From Bolinopsis microptera (Eukaryota; Ctenophora; Tentaculata; Lobata; Bolinopsidae): DNA of 64,000 bases. Position 1 is the first letter of the stretch. Every line of letters starts with the position of its first letter. The notes under the pieces were generated by a model. The model made no database searches, was not told where the DNA came from, and saw only the letters and a list, made by a program, of their open reading frames with translations. The stretch is from contig NC_087075.1 in the NCBI RefSeq assembly GCF_026151205.1, forward strand, positions 8,421,303 through 8,485,302, written 5' to 3'. The translations under genes were made by a program, and so were the position numbers. Below, piece after piece: positions 19,894-33,900 of the stretch.

Positions 19894-20479
19894 ACAGAGT
19901 CACCCTGCAAGAAAGGTATTAGAGAAAGCAAAATCAGTGCTGACAAAAAAGTAAAAAGTTAGGCATTAACTGTCGTGCTGCTTCAGTACAAAATTTAAAA
20001 TGTCTCGTCGCCGGGTCTGTATCATATATCTAGAACAAATATTTACGGGTATGATCCGTAAATACAATTTTTATCATGTTGGCGTTCCTTTAACAATAAC
20101 AGTAGGTGTAGCAAGTACGTTTTTCAGGATAAAGTGATGCAGCGATGTAATTTGTAAACTATGTACAATGATTCATTGATTTAAATTTAATAACATTCCA
20201 TCGCAAGTTTTGCAAAAAATAATTTGACCAAGATTTTCGTAGTTAATCACAGATGGACTGATGTGAATTGTGAAACATAACTTTCAAAATATTTTTAATT
20301 GAAATTTGATATAATTATTACTATTAGAGATTACATTTCAAGACTGATCATAGCATTTTAATTTCTTAGTTTATAATCAGTGGTTAAATGTATAAATAGT
20401 CGATCAAACTTAGTTAGTAGATACACTTTTTAGATCGGCTAAATAATAACTTATGACTTTGCTTTGTACTGGCGCAAAG
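19894..20479. other. AT-rich spacer between the GPCR and the satellite
   Basis: 3' flank of the receptor gene. No clear polyadenylation cluster beyond scattered AATAAA-like words, and no gene. Confidence 0.4.
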
Positions 20480-20510
20480 ATTCCTACTACTAAGCAGTAG
20501 TAGTAGGAAT
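20480..20510. repeat. Perfect 13-bp hairpin at the satellite edge
   Basis: ATTCCTACTACTA (20480-20492), loop AGCAG, and the exact reverse complement (20498-20510). It lies a few bases before the first satellite unit. A weaker hairpin (CGCAAGAC...GTCTTGCG near 24670-24694) lies beyond the other edge. Confidence 0.75.
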
Positions 20511-20514
20511 GTCG

Positions 20515-23500
20515 CCAACATGTCAGCAACATCCAACATTGGGAAAGTTGGCCACATGTTGGTTAAATAGATACCATATGACAAGATTGAGGTGTTGGAA
20601 GTTTGATATCGGTCGGAGGAAGCCCACAACAGAAAGCTTAACAAAACGAAAAGTTGTATTTTCAAAAGTCTGTCCCATTTTCAAATATGAAATTTTCTGG
20701 ACACAAATTTGACAGATTGGATGAAATTTTTGCCCAGAAACCAATTAGTCAGGTAATTGATGATGGTATGAAACCAAATTGAGGTACTGGGAGTCAAAAT
20801 CTCGAATAAAAAGGAAAAATCATATTGTCCCAATCTCTGTCCCATTTTCAGTTTTTGAAGACGAAAGTTCAAAGACAGAAATTTCACAGTTTTGACCGAA
20901 TTCTTCACCAGAAACCAATTAGTCAGTTAACTATAGATGCCATACGACACGATTGAGGTGCTGAAAGTTTGATATCGGTCGGAGGAAGCCCACAACAGAA
21001 AGCTTAACAAAACGAAAAGTTGTATTTTCAAAAGTCTGTCCGATTTTCAAATATGAAATTTTCTGAACACAAATTTGACAGATTGGATGAAATTTTTGCC
21101 CAGAAACCAATTAGTCAGTTAATTGATGATGGTATGAAACCAAATTAAGGTACTGGGAGTCAAAATCTCGAATAAAATGGAAAAATCATATTGTCCCAAT
21201 CTCTGTCCCATTTTCTCATTTTCAGTTTTTGAAGACGAAAGTTCAAAGACAGAAATTTCACAGTTTTGACCGAATTCTTCACCAGAAACCAATTAGTCAG
21301 TTAACTATAGATGCCATACGACACGATTGAGGTGCTGAAAGTTTGATATCGGTCGGAGGAAGCCCACAACAAAAAGCTTAACAAAACGAAAAGTTGTATT
21401 TTCAAAAGTCTGTCCGATTTTCAAATATGAAATTTTCTGAACACAAATTTGACAGATTGGATGAAATTTTTGCCCAGAAACCAATTAGTCAGTTAATTGA
21501 TGATGGTATGAAACCAAATCGAGGTACTGGGAGTCAAAATCTCGAATAAAATGGAAAAATCATACTCACCAATCTCAGTCCCATTTTCAGTTTTTGAAGA
21601 CGAAATTTCAAAGACAGAAATTTCACAGTTTTGACCGAATTCTTCACCAGAAACCAATTAGTCAGTTAACTATAGATGCCATACGACACGATTGAGGTGC
21701 TGAAAGTTTGATATCGGTCGGAGGAAGCCCACAACAAAAAGCTTAACAAAACGAAAAGTTGTATTTTCAAAAGTCTGTCCGATTTTCAAATATGAAATTT
21801 TCTGAACACAAATTTGACAGATTGGATGAAATTTTTGCCCAGAAACCAATTAGTCAGTTAATTGATGATGGTATAAAACCAAATTGAGGTACTGGGAGTC
21901 AAAATCTCGAATAAAATGGAAAAATCATATTGTCCCAATCTCTGTCCCATTTTCAGTTTTTGAAGACGAAAGTTCAAAGACAGAAATTTCACAGTTTTGA
22001 CCGAATTCTTCACCAGAAACCAATTAGTCAGTTAACTATAGATGCCATACGACACGATTGAGGTGCTGAAAGTTTGATATCGGTCGGAGGAAGCCCACAA
22101 CAGAAAGCTTAACAAAACGAAAAGTTGTATTTTCAAAAGTCTGTCCCATTTTCAAATATGAAATTTTCTGAACACAAATTTGACAGATTGGATGAAATTT
22201 TTGCCCAGAAACCAATTAGTCAGTTAATTGATGATGGTATGAAACCAAATTGAGGTACTGGGAGTCAAAATCTCGAATAAAATGGAAAAATCATATTGTC
22301 CCAATTTCTGTCCCATTTTCAGTTTTTGAAGACGAAATTTCAAAGACAGAAATTTCACAGTTTTGACCGAATTCTTCACCAGAAACCAATTAGTCAGTTA
22401 ACTATAGATGCCATACGACACGATTGAGGTGCTGAAAGTTTGATATCGGTCGGAGGAAGCCCACAACAGAAAGCTTAACAAAACGAAAAGTTGTATTTTC
22501 AAAAGTCTGTCCGATTTTCAAATATGAAATTTTCTGAACACAAATTTGACAGATTGGATGAAATTTTTGCCCAGAAACCAATTAATAGTCAGTTAATTGA
22601 TGATGGTATAAAACCAAATTGAGGTACTGGGAGTCAAAATCTCGAATAAAATGGAAAAATCATATTGTCCCAATTTCTGTCCCATTTTCAGTTTTTGAAG
22701 ACGAAATTTCAAAGACAGAAATTTCACAGTTTTGACCGAATTCTTCACCAGAAACCAATTAGTCAGTTAACTATAGATGCCATACGACACGATTGAGGTG
22801 CTGAAAGTTTGATATCGGTCGGAGGAAGCCCACAACAGAAAGCTTAACAAAACGAAAAGTTGTATTTTCAAAAGTCTGTCCGATTTTCAAATATGAAATT
22901 TTCTGAACACAAATTTGACAGATTGGATGAAATTTTTGCCCAGAAACCAATTAGTCAGTTAATTGATGATGGTATGAAACCAAATTAAGGTACTGGGAGT
23001 CAAAATCTCGAATAAAATGGAAAAATCATATTGTCCCAATCTCTGTCCCATTTTCTCATTTTCAGTTTTTGAAGACGAAAGTTCAAAGACAGAAATTTCA
23101 CAGTTTTGACCGAATTCTTCACCAGAAACCAATTAGTCAGTTAACTATAGATGCCATACGACACGATTGAGGTGCTGAAAGTTTGATATCGGTCGGAGGA
23201 AGCCCACAACAAAAAGCTTAACAAAACGAAAAGTTGTATTTTCAAAAGTCTGTCCGATTTTCAAATATGAAATTTTCTGAACACAAATTTGACAGATTGG
23301 ATGAAATTTTTGCCCAGAAACCAATTAGTCAGTTAATTGATGATGGTATAAAACCAAATTGAGGTACTGGGAGTCAAAATCTCGAATAAAATGGAAAAAT
23401 CATATTGTCCCAATCTCTGTCCCATTTTCAGTTTTTGAAGACGAAAGTTCAAAGACAGAAATTTCACAGTTTTGACCGAATTCTTCACCAGAAACCAATT

Positions 23501-24470
23501 AGTCAGTTAACTATAGATGCCATACGACACGATTGAGGTGCTGAAAGTTTGATATCGGTCGGAGGAAGCCCACAACAGAAAGCTTAACAAAACGAAAAGT
23601 TGTATTTTCAAAAGTCTGTCCCATTTTCAAATATGAAATTTTCTGAACACAAATTTGACAGATTGGATGAAATTTTTGCCCAGAAACCAATTAGTCAGTT
23701 AATTGATGATGGTATGAAACCAAATTGAGGTACTGGGAGTCAAAATCTCGAATAAAATGGAAAAATCATATTGTCCCAATTTCTGTCCCATTTTCAGTTT
23801 TTGAAGACGAAATTTCAAAGACAGAAATTTCACAGTTTTGACCGAATTCTTCACCAGAAACCAATTAGTCAGTTAACTATAGATGCCATACGACACGATT
23901 GAGGTGCTGAAAGTTTGATATCGGTCGGAGGAAGCCCACAACAGAAAGCTTAACAAAACGAAAAGTTGTATTTTCAAAAGTCTGTCCCATTTTCAAATAT
24001 GAAATTTTCTGAACACAAATTTGACAGATTGGATGAAATTTTTGCCCAGAAACCAATTAGTCAGTTAATTGATGATGGTATAAAACCAAATTGAGGTACT
24101 GGGAGTCAAAATCTCGAATAAAATGGAAAAATCATATTGTCCCAATCTCTGTCCCATTTTCAGTTTTTGAAGACAGAAATTTCAAAGACAGAAATTTCAC
24201 AGTTTTGACCGAATTCTTCACCAGAAACCAATTAGTCAGTTAACTATAGATGCCATACGACACGATTGAGGTGCTGAAAGTTTGATATCGGTCGGAGGAA
24301 GCCCACAACAGAAAGCTTAACAAAACGAAAAGTTGTATTTTCAAAAGTCTGTCCGATTTTCAAATATGAAATTTTCTGAACACAAATTTGACAGATTGGA
24401 TGAAATTTTTGCCCAGAAACCAATTAGTCAGTAAATTGATGATGGTATGAAACCAAATTGAGGTACGTTG
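20515..24470. repeat. Satellite array, ~366-bp unit, about 11 copies
   Basis: The landmark GATATCGGTCGGAGG starts at 20605, 20971, 21345, 21710, 22076, 22442, 22811, 23185, 23551, 23917 and 24284, giving periods of 365-374 bp. Each unit is a dimer of two diverged halves (about 200 and 166 bp); each half starts ACCAATTAGTCAGTTAA and contains a GTCC-ATTTTCA block. Diagnostic variants (an 8-bp CATTTTCT-type insertion, CAAAAAGC against CAGAAAGC, CCCATT against CCGATT) repeat in order, so several units were duplicated as a block. First and last units are diverged or truncated. Small ORFs inside are not genes. Confidence 0.95.
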
Positions 24471-24920
24471 GAGATTACCAAATTGTACTATTGGCAGTAA
24501 TTTTCTAATTTTCCTGAACCGAAATTTTAGTCTCTCTTAAAAAGTACTCTACCATTCCTTGTTTATAGAACTTGTAAAAAATTCAAATTCTTTGGAATAA
24601 TGTTAATGATATCAGTATATTATGTACAATGTACATGAATAATAAGAACATAAAATATAAATAAAAACAATCGCAAGACGCAACTGAAGTCTTGCGTTTC
24701 AAGTCACAATCCATAAAATCTCTCAGTCTTGTTTTAATCTTCATTTTTACAGGAATAGTCCATTAATAAACATTAACAAGCACGCTAAAAGAAAGAATTT
24801 AAAATTTGTCTAAAGAATTTTCGAACTAAAACCGAAATATTAGCCCATCAATTATTTGTCATTATATTTCGACCACAATCCACATAATTCACTTTTTACA
24901 TTTTAACATTTGCTACCAAG
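24471..24920. other. AT-rich spacer
   Basis: Between the satellite and the last exon of the minus-strand gene, including that gene's probable 3' UTR. No ORF or clear repeat other than the small hairpin near 24670. Confidence 0.45.
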
Positions 24921-27900
24921 CTAAACCAGCAGGTGCTCAATCATGTCTTTAGGGAACCTTAAATACCGACAATTTTTCATCACAATTCTCAAATCTTGAA
25001 CTCCAGTTGTCGGCATGGTAGACTTTGCTCTCAAGTCTCGTCGAAGCCAACTTTTCTGTTTTTCCTTCACAGCCGCGCGATTTGAACTCCGTGGCAGCTT
25101 GAGGAGTGCACCGTGCCCTAGGCCTAATCTGAGATAAATCTTCATCATGTCGTCCAGCTCATCAGATAGATCTTCTATCTTCACAGGGTCTGGCGAGTTT
25201 TCTGAGTTTAATAAAGCTGTTGAGGAACTCAGCTGATTAGTGTTTCGGTTATCGGGTGAAAGTGATTGAACTGAGGTTCGCCAGTCAGACAGAAGAGAGT
25301 GTCGTCTCAGGTCTTGTTCTGAAGATGGATATAATTATAAACTAGATTGTTCAATAAAAGTAACATCGATTTTAATATGGCAAAACCGTGACGATCAAAG
25401 GAGCAACATTAACATAATCAATTAAATTGATAGATAAGAGGCAATTAATATTTTATCAGGAACTAACTGTTTAGAAGCGAAGTATTACTAGAACTAGAAA
25501 TTTTGTTGATGTCAGGCAGTGATGGAACAGAGCTTCTTCTCGACTCATAACCAAACAAATTCTTCTTGGCTGTTTTTAATGGTTTTACTGGTTTCACGTC
25601 ATCGCGCAGTTCCCTCTGCCTATCCGCCTGTGAATTAAGACTTTAACTTCCGATCATGAATTGAACAGTTCAGTGAAACATGATGTTAGCAAATAAATCA
25701 TATCTGAATACGATACTAATACTTCGAGTGCGGTTTGATTCTTCAACGGCATGTCTATGGTTGGTACTCTGTTTAGATGTGCACGAAAACGACCAAGGCG
25801 TGCACATTTTTACCCTACCACAAACTCGACCGTCCAAAATAACGGGATCGCAATATTTGCAAAATATTACCGCACCTATATATTGCATCTATAATTCTCA
25901 ACCCGTAAACGAGCAATTTTCATCATGTAGAGCCCAACTTCAAAGGTACCCGAAATCAGGCAGATCTTTTGATAAGACACTTTCAACTCATTAGTCATTT
26001 GGGGCAATGGCTAAAACTGCTGATTATTTATTTTGTCGTTTGCAATTTTACTTCTCTCCCAATAATATATATTATTATATATTATACATTATAACTATCT
26101 ATACTAATAATAACAAAATGTCCGTCTGTGCGTGCGTCAGCGTGCGCGTGTAATTTCCGAGCTGCTTAATCAAGAAAACAGTAAGAGTTATTGGACTGGT
26201 TTTTTCGGTATAGTTTACAGTTACACAAAACTCTGACGAATCCAATAAGCAAAGCTTTTCTAAATCGGCCGGTGGTAAGTGGTTTAATTGATAGTTTTGT
26301 ACCCCAAATGTGGTACTAAAGTATCTTACTTTTATTCATTACTATTATATACGTGTACTTGGGTGCTCAGAATTAAATTGACTATTATATATATAATGCG
26401 GCCGACTATAATAATGCGGCCGGTCTCGACTGGCCGGCGAGTTCATGATTTTGCACCGTTTATACTTTTGCAATTCAACTGCGATACGGATAATGAAGTC
26501 CCGGCCGAAGGCACGAGTTACACTAGTAAGATTAATACTAATAGCTTGGTGTAATTCCAATAGGGACCGACACCACTATAAGTATAATCGAATAAAAAGT
26601 AGACTATACCATTGTTATTTATTGGCCCACACATTTAACTGTCTCATTTGAGGGTGTAAAACGAAAACACCTCAGATTATCACAGGACACACGATGAGGG
26701 TGGTCACGACCATCGCACATAAGCTTTATTTTTTCCCTTTGCCGGCCTCAGATAAGTGCTTATTCCAATAAATAACAATGTCAAAGTCTGCTTCCCGAGA
26801 AGTTCCCGTTGTCTCATAATGGAGAGCCTCGTGGAGTTACCAAGCTGTTAATCTTATTAGCAGAGAGGTAAGACCATACATTGCGTAGGATTCTGATCAA
26901 TTGATATCGGGGTTCTTAACACCCGGTTCCGGTCCGGAAAAATCCGGCAAACCGAAAAATGGATTGATATTCAGCCGTTTCCGGTCCGGCAGCAAAAACC
27001 CCAGACCGGTCGGTTCCTAGTCCAAATTATAACCGACCAGTCGTCAGGTACAGACTTCGATTATCACAGCTTACATTACTAGCAAGTGTTACGTCATATT
27101 TCACACTAGTGCAGTGTGTTAAGCAGTTAACTGTCAAAAATGTCATGAGAACTTGCTTTTATTACTAATATAATAATCATTTCTCTAATTTTACTTCTCG
27201 ATCATGTCTGGTTGGCTACTGAAGACTACGACAGAAATAGAAAATGAAGCTAAAGCCGTTATGCTTGACGACGATGCAGAGGAGGAGACTTTAAAAAGTT
27301 ACGAGCTCATTCGTGACTCTACGTATGAAGAAGCGCTTTCGGCGTATGAAAATCTTGATTATCGGAGCGCTTACTTTTGCTTTACTCAGTATCTTCACTT
27401 GGCTTCGCAACTTTCGAAGATGTTACGAACTGAAAGTGAAGGTAACTTTTTTGTGTTTTGGATACCCGTCAGATTTTATAAATGGTAGCAAACTTATTAG
27501 AGTTATTTGATCATGTTGTTGTTTAGTTCTAAAACATTTGAAAAGATTTTGATTTTAATATTTCCATTCCATTTTAAGTCAGCAAACAAGAATAACGCCA
27601 GTCATTGAATTGTTCAGAACCCTCCCCCTTAGCTTACCCTGGTTTAGTCCATACCATCAAATATTTGACAAATAAATCACATCTACCACAGAAGGAGACA
27701 ACGAACAATTCGCAGAGTTCATGGCTGATGAACTGAAGCAGGAACTTGATAACGACTTCAAAGCTTTGAAAGAGATTGCAACAGAAGATATCCCGCAACC
27801 ATCATCGTCACAAAAAGTAATACCCTCGACATCAAAAGTACAGAATATCCGCAACAGAGGCCGTCATTCGAGCAAAATAATTCAAAAAACAAACTTAGAA

Positions 27901-30900
27901 GATAGTTTAAAATCCGAAGATAGTTTAGAACACGACGATAGTTTAAAATCCGACGATAGTTTCGGATACACGGACACCTACACCACCAAAAACAGATCTA
28001 GAAGTCAATCAGCTCCAGTTCCAACACACAATGCAATCTTAGATAACCTAACAGCGGATGAACTCAAGATCAAACTGAAAGAATTTAATCTCAGGGACAT
28101 TAGTAACCCGCTGTGTGATATAGTCCAAAAAGCTGTATCATTGTACAAGGGAGATTGTTCAAAGCGCCCTTCTTATAATAATATAGCTGATGCACATAAC
28201 CAGAAGCTCGGAACTATCGAGACAGTGGAAATTGTTGTCAACCCACAGGTAAGCCGGATATACGAATTAAAGAAGATTGAATATCAGAGCAGTGGTGTAA
28301 AGTTTGAGGAAGTTTTCGCTTACCATGGAACACAGCTTAAAAATGTGGAAAGCATCAAGAAGACAAATTTAGATCCTGAACGCACAGGGGCTGCTCACGG
28401 GATCTACACGGACGAGGCTGCTACTTTTCAGAATACCCAGAAGTTAGCCATTCATACGCGCAGAAGTGTATGTTTATCTTCAAATTACTCTTGGTTGAAG
28501 GGAAATACCACAAAGTTATGGCGGGTACTGGTGGCTATTGTCAACAATTAGTTTTAACAGATAAGTCTCATTTTAAACCAGAATATGTTCTATACTTTTA
28601 GCAGATATTTAGTTGCGATAAAATAAGAAGATCTGGCAAGACGAATCCACGATTAAAATGTACAATATTGATTTAATGACTGTTTGTTCTCGGAATTTTT
28701 TAATTAGTCAATTCTTAACCCGCGTTTCGTAATACGATATAGAATTAAAAAATTAGTGTCATTGGCCTGCGTTTAATTTCTATGTGCCAGCAAATAAACT
28801 TTGATATTTTCTTAAAGAAATCAAATTGGGTAATTGAAGCTTTTTATCTCCGACGAAGATTGTACTGACAGTACAAACACTTAGTGATGACTCGGGAGGA
28901 AACTTTCTCGAAAGTACGTTTGATAGTCACTATTTTGAGTGGCTTTGGTTTTGTCATGTTTCTAAGTTACACTTACAGTGATTTGGTCCAGCCCAAAAAT
29001 ACCACATTCGGATCTAATGGAACTAATAAGAACAGTTCCAAATCTCCCCCACGCGATCCTGCATTCAATCTTGATCCTAACCCCAACAAACGGGTCATCA
29101 TTTTATTAACAGCATTTCGCAGTGGATCAACATTTCTTGGAAACCTCTTCGACAGTAACCCGACTATGCAGTACATGTTTGAACCGTTTCACGATCGACA
29201 TATCATCAACCTTCAAAACAAAAAGGACATTATTGGAGCTAGACCTGACCACACCGAATCTGACCTAAGGATGTTGTATCTTCAGCAGATCCTACACAAC
29301 TGCACAGCTTTTGTAACACCAATCGTAGCTGAGAAATATGGCTGGTGCGGCTCACCATCAGAGAATCTAAAACGGTTCAACACGACTGAATGTACCGGAA
29401 CAGCTTGGGCACCGAGGAACTCTCAACAAGAAATATGCCGGTACCGGCACACAACCGTCATAAAGGTGATCAGGCTGAGTGACTTGTCAGACTTGCTCAA
29501 AATTTCGAAGATACAGTCCGCGAACATTCAGATTATACAGCTTTTAAGACACCCAGTTGCTTGCATAATGAGTCGACGAACAGGGGGCAAGTTCTTTTCA
29601 TGGAATCTGCGAACTGCTATTGAAAATGATAATGATAATGTTTCAGAAAGAAGAGTTAAAGTGGCCTGGGAGGTTTTTAATTACTGCCGAGACCACTTGA
29701 AAGCTATCGAGTTTATCAAGGCCCATCCGTGGTTCAAAGATAGATACCTAAGAATAACTCACTTGGAGATGTCGTTGAAGCCTCTCGAAACCGCTGAAAA
29801 GATTTACTCGTTCATCAACGAGACACTAACGGATGAACTAAAGGAGTACGTAATTAATATAACCGGGGCTCAATCAGAAGGATACCTAAACCGTGAAAAA
29901 GCAGCCCTTAACGTTTACAGAAATTCAACTGATTTAGCTTCAAAGTGGATGAAGCTGATATCTGCTACTGTAAAGTTTATGGATGTATACTCGATTGAGG
30001 CGCAATGTAAGTTACTGTTCGAACCCATGTATGACGTTTTTTCTGTAGACAGCATTTCTAAGAGGAGGCAGTCGCAGATAAATGACTTGGTAAATAACTA
30101 CTATGAGTATGATAACATCTATTCGGACCAATTTGAAGAATACGCTGATCAATAGTTTCTGTGAATCTGTACGCAACCACTGCGTAGTAAATGTTTCATG
30201 ACTAGCAGGAACCATTTCATTCAATAGAGACTACAATATTAGTTTGATATTTCATACGTTTAGAGATCCCTCCACTATGATTCTAGTTTAAATTTGTACA
30301 CTAATTAATGCTAATTGTCTTGATAGTGATACGTGTCAGACCAATCAGTCCACACTGATCAGATTACTTACAAAATCTGAAACTGAACAGACTCCGGAGA
30401 TTACTAATTTCTAACTCGTGCTGCGTTACGATCATGTGATCATTCAACCCTGTTAACAGCTGCAGAAGCTAATCAACTCGTGCCCCTCGTGGGTACAATG
30501 ATCTGTTAATGAGGACCGCACCCCTTCTGCGTGCGATCAAGTGATAGAGTGACAGGGTGCACGCAAACCATTAAAAGGGTTCAGGTGCCCAATCAGCACA
30601 TGACACCTGCAATTAATTCAAATTGCTCATAATTACACGACTCATGCACATGTGAGGTTCACTGAATCACTGAGGTTATTATAATTAAGCAAATGAGGTG
30701 GTTATCCAAGCTAAGGGTAACACAACATCTGTGCGACAGCGACATCTGTCCGACAGCACTATTTTCGTGTGTTTGAAGTGATATCTCAAATTTGGCACAT
30801 AGAAATTTATCCAAACTTGCACAAATTATTTGTCTTAAACTTAAAGCTATCTTACTATCTAGAAAGTTTCAAGAAAATCGTATCGTTGGATCTCCAGATA

Positions 30901-33900
30901 TATGCTTTGGAACCACTGAAAACCACCGAATTGGATATATTTTTTGTGTTTAAGGTAATATCTTAAATTTGGCACATAGAAACTCGCTCAAACTTACACA
31001 GATTATTCGTCCTATAACCACCATACTTTATGGAAAGTTTCGACATAAACTATTGTCCAAATAACCTATTTTCTGAGTCGGACAGATGTCGCTGTCGGAC
31101 AGATGTTGGCCAATCCAAGCTAAGCAAAACATGATCTTCACTTTAGGACTGAGCTCAAGACGATATTGTTCAAAATGAGCCATTTATTGAACAGCATGTA
31201 AAAATACTGCTGCCACGCTCTTCTTTTTCTTTTCACTGACTCCGGAGGTCACACCTTACCTGACGTTCTCAAACTGTTCTCTTGAGTTATTACCACTGAT
31301 CATTAATTGGTCGCCTTCTTTTTGGGACAACCTGTACATTCACCATTGAGAAATCAAACTGCACTACACCCGAAGTTTTAATCTCAGGATGCGATCCTAG
31401 ATAAATTATTTAGATTCGAGACATACCTTAAGATACAAAAAGGTGTTATCTTCCTTGAGATCTTGGTTTGAAGATTTCGGGGTCGTCTTCTCAGCAGCAT
31501 TATCTGCTTCCTTGTTAAAATATCTGCTTAGATTATAAACTAATTTCATCTTGTCCTCGTATCGAAAGCGATCGTTCTTCTGTAGAGTTTTCAGCATGAC
31601 CTGCATTAAGAGTCTGTTTAATTCCTAAATTATAATACTCATCAGTCTGATCCAGCCACTCAGAGCTAATCGATTATTAAATTCATTTGAATCCATCGAT
31701 TGTATTCGGCACAATGAGTTTTGAATATCTTAAACTCTTCACACTGGAAACTGAGAGGACTAGAATTCATGCATTAATGGACAACCTATTCAGCTATTCA
31801 GTATTGCGTTTTGTCATGAAGTCTCAAGTAATGTTCGAAAGTTTTACCTGAGTCAACATCTTGAGTTTTTCGATATCATAACGATTGGTCAGCTTATCCA
31901 CGACTTTCTTCAACTCCTCTTCACTTGCAGTACCTTTAGCAGAAGTAGCTGAAGCACGAGCATTGATTTTCTTCTCTTCGGGAACTGAAAGAGGTTATGT
32001 AGTAGGAATTTTTGATCATCCTCATAAAGAATTATATATTTATTTGAAGAATCGGCAATTAGATTGATCTGGCCCCTGGTTAGTCTGGTTTCGTAAATTA
32101 TCTTTCAAGTCGTTTAAATGAATCGTAAAAGACAATTTAACTTCGAACCTTTTCCTACATTATCAACAGTAGAGCTGCTAATTGTATTTTTTGGATTGTC
32201 ACTTGCTTGTTTTTCATCCACTACCGAAGATAAACTTTCTTTAGTAATAATGCTTGAGGAACACTGAACTAAGTCTTCAGAACCCAGCGACATTTCAGAC
32301 GGATGAAAGGCATTCGTTTCCATACGCAAATAGCGAGGCCCTACAGACAGGTTTGACTCGTTCGAAGTAGCATCTGTTAGACTGATGGAGAAAACTGGAA
32401 TTTCAAAGTTTGCCTCGGAATAAATACTTGGATAAGAAGATCCATTATTATGTAGTCGGTAATACCTCACAGCATTGATTAGACGGCTGTAGAACTCTAG
32501 AGCGGGGGACTCTAGAGCGGACATGGTAGGAAGTAGGACCCTAGAGCGGAGTCAAATCGCCAGGGTAGGACTCTAGAGCCGAACTCCCTAACCGGACCCA
32601 TACTATTACTATGAGGACTCTAGAGCGGTATCCACATGCAGGTTTTAGAGCGGTTAGAAATTTGAGAGTAAAGTTAGTTTTGAAGATTGAGTTATGTTTT
32701 TTAATCAATGATTAATAATAGTCTTTGCTTTGTTGATGGCGCGTTTGAAAGAGGAGGTCTTAGGGAGGTTGAGAAGTGCGGCTTCTGATGCACCTTGCTT
32801 GACGGAGTTTAGGATCTGGGCAGGAGGGTTGTTGGAGAATATCCGAAGATCCTTGGCATTTAAATGGTCTTCACTTCGCAGTCTAAAAAGTTCGCAGGGT
32901 GGATGTGATGTTTAGGGGTATCAAAACGGAATCTCCAAGGGTGTAGAGGCGACCAGGACACTTTTGCTTCCATTGGACGCATCGCCAACATTGACGGCCG
33001 TCTTGGGTAGGTTTCCGTCCTTTCCGTAGCGGAATCCTTGCAGAACAAAGTTAATGCTGCCAGCTGTTCGTCCCCGGATGAAGATGGGCTTCTCAGGAGG
33101 AGTTGAGGAATGACTGTTACTCTGCATATTGTAGATGGTTGTAAAGAGGAGTAGGAACCGAATGTGATATACTAAAACTAAATTCTCCGTGACATTTATA
33201 CTGCACTATTGAAATCACTAACAAAGTAACAAGAACCGCTATGCGATGGGATCTGATCTGGATTCGATCGTACCCTGTCACCAGACTGAACATGAGATCA
33301 CTGGGAGACTTTGGGACCGGAAACTGATCCGGCCCCCAAAGAGGGGTCAGATCACGTCACCAATTAGTGACGTATAATTAGTGATGTGATCCATGCATTG
33401 AATTTAATTGACATAGAAATGGGCTAGATCTGGGGTAGAGTTCACATGTCAATTCTGTAAATCATAGCTGTACATTAAGAAGTAGACATGATCTGACTGC
33501 TCGACTCGTAGATCACATAAGGGACGGGAGCTCTTGCTAAAGGGGGGGGTTCTCGTATCAAGGATGTGAGACGTACTTGTCAAAGGCATGCAAGGGGAGT
33601 GAGCCGATCTAGTGTTCTAGGTATAAATATTGGGCGATAGAAGGTAGTATATGCCTACCTTCTCCAAGTAAACCAGACGCTACCTAATATGGAATCCCTT
33701 GGAAAAGTCGTCCAACGAGCCAGAGCTTCTGCCTCCGGATCTGCCCAACATACCGAGCTGCACATCTACGAGAAGAGACGAACAATTTATCCTCTTTGAT
33801 GGGAAGACTGACCGAGATAATATGAGAATCATAGCCTTCGCCACCACAGAGGTTTCAAAACCCGGGTGAATCGCCCAAAGCCCTCTGTTCAAGAATACTT

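Noticed and set aside
20509-20908. Short ORFs at the start of the satellite
   Set aside because: Lie within the satellite unit and are not maintained in other units.
22970-23000. GATGATGGTATGAAAC in the satellite as a hammerhead ribozyme core
   Set aside because: Resembles CTGATGA...GAAAC, but the gap is too short for stem II and the flanks do not pair.
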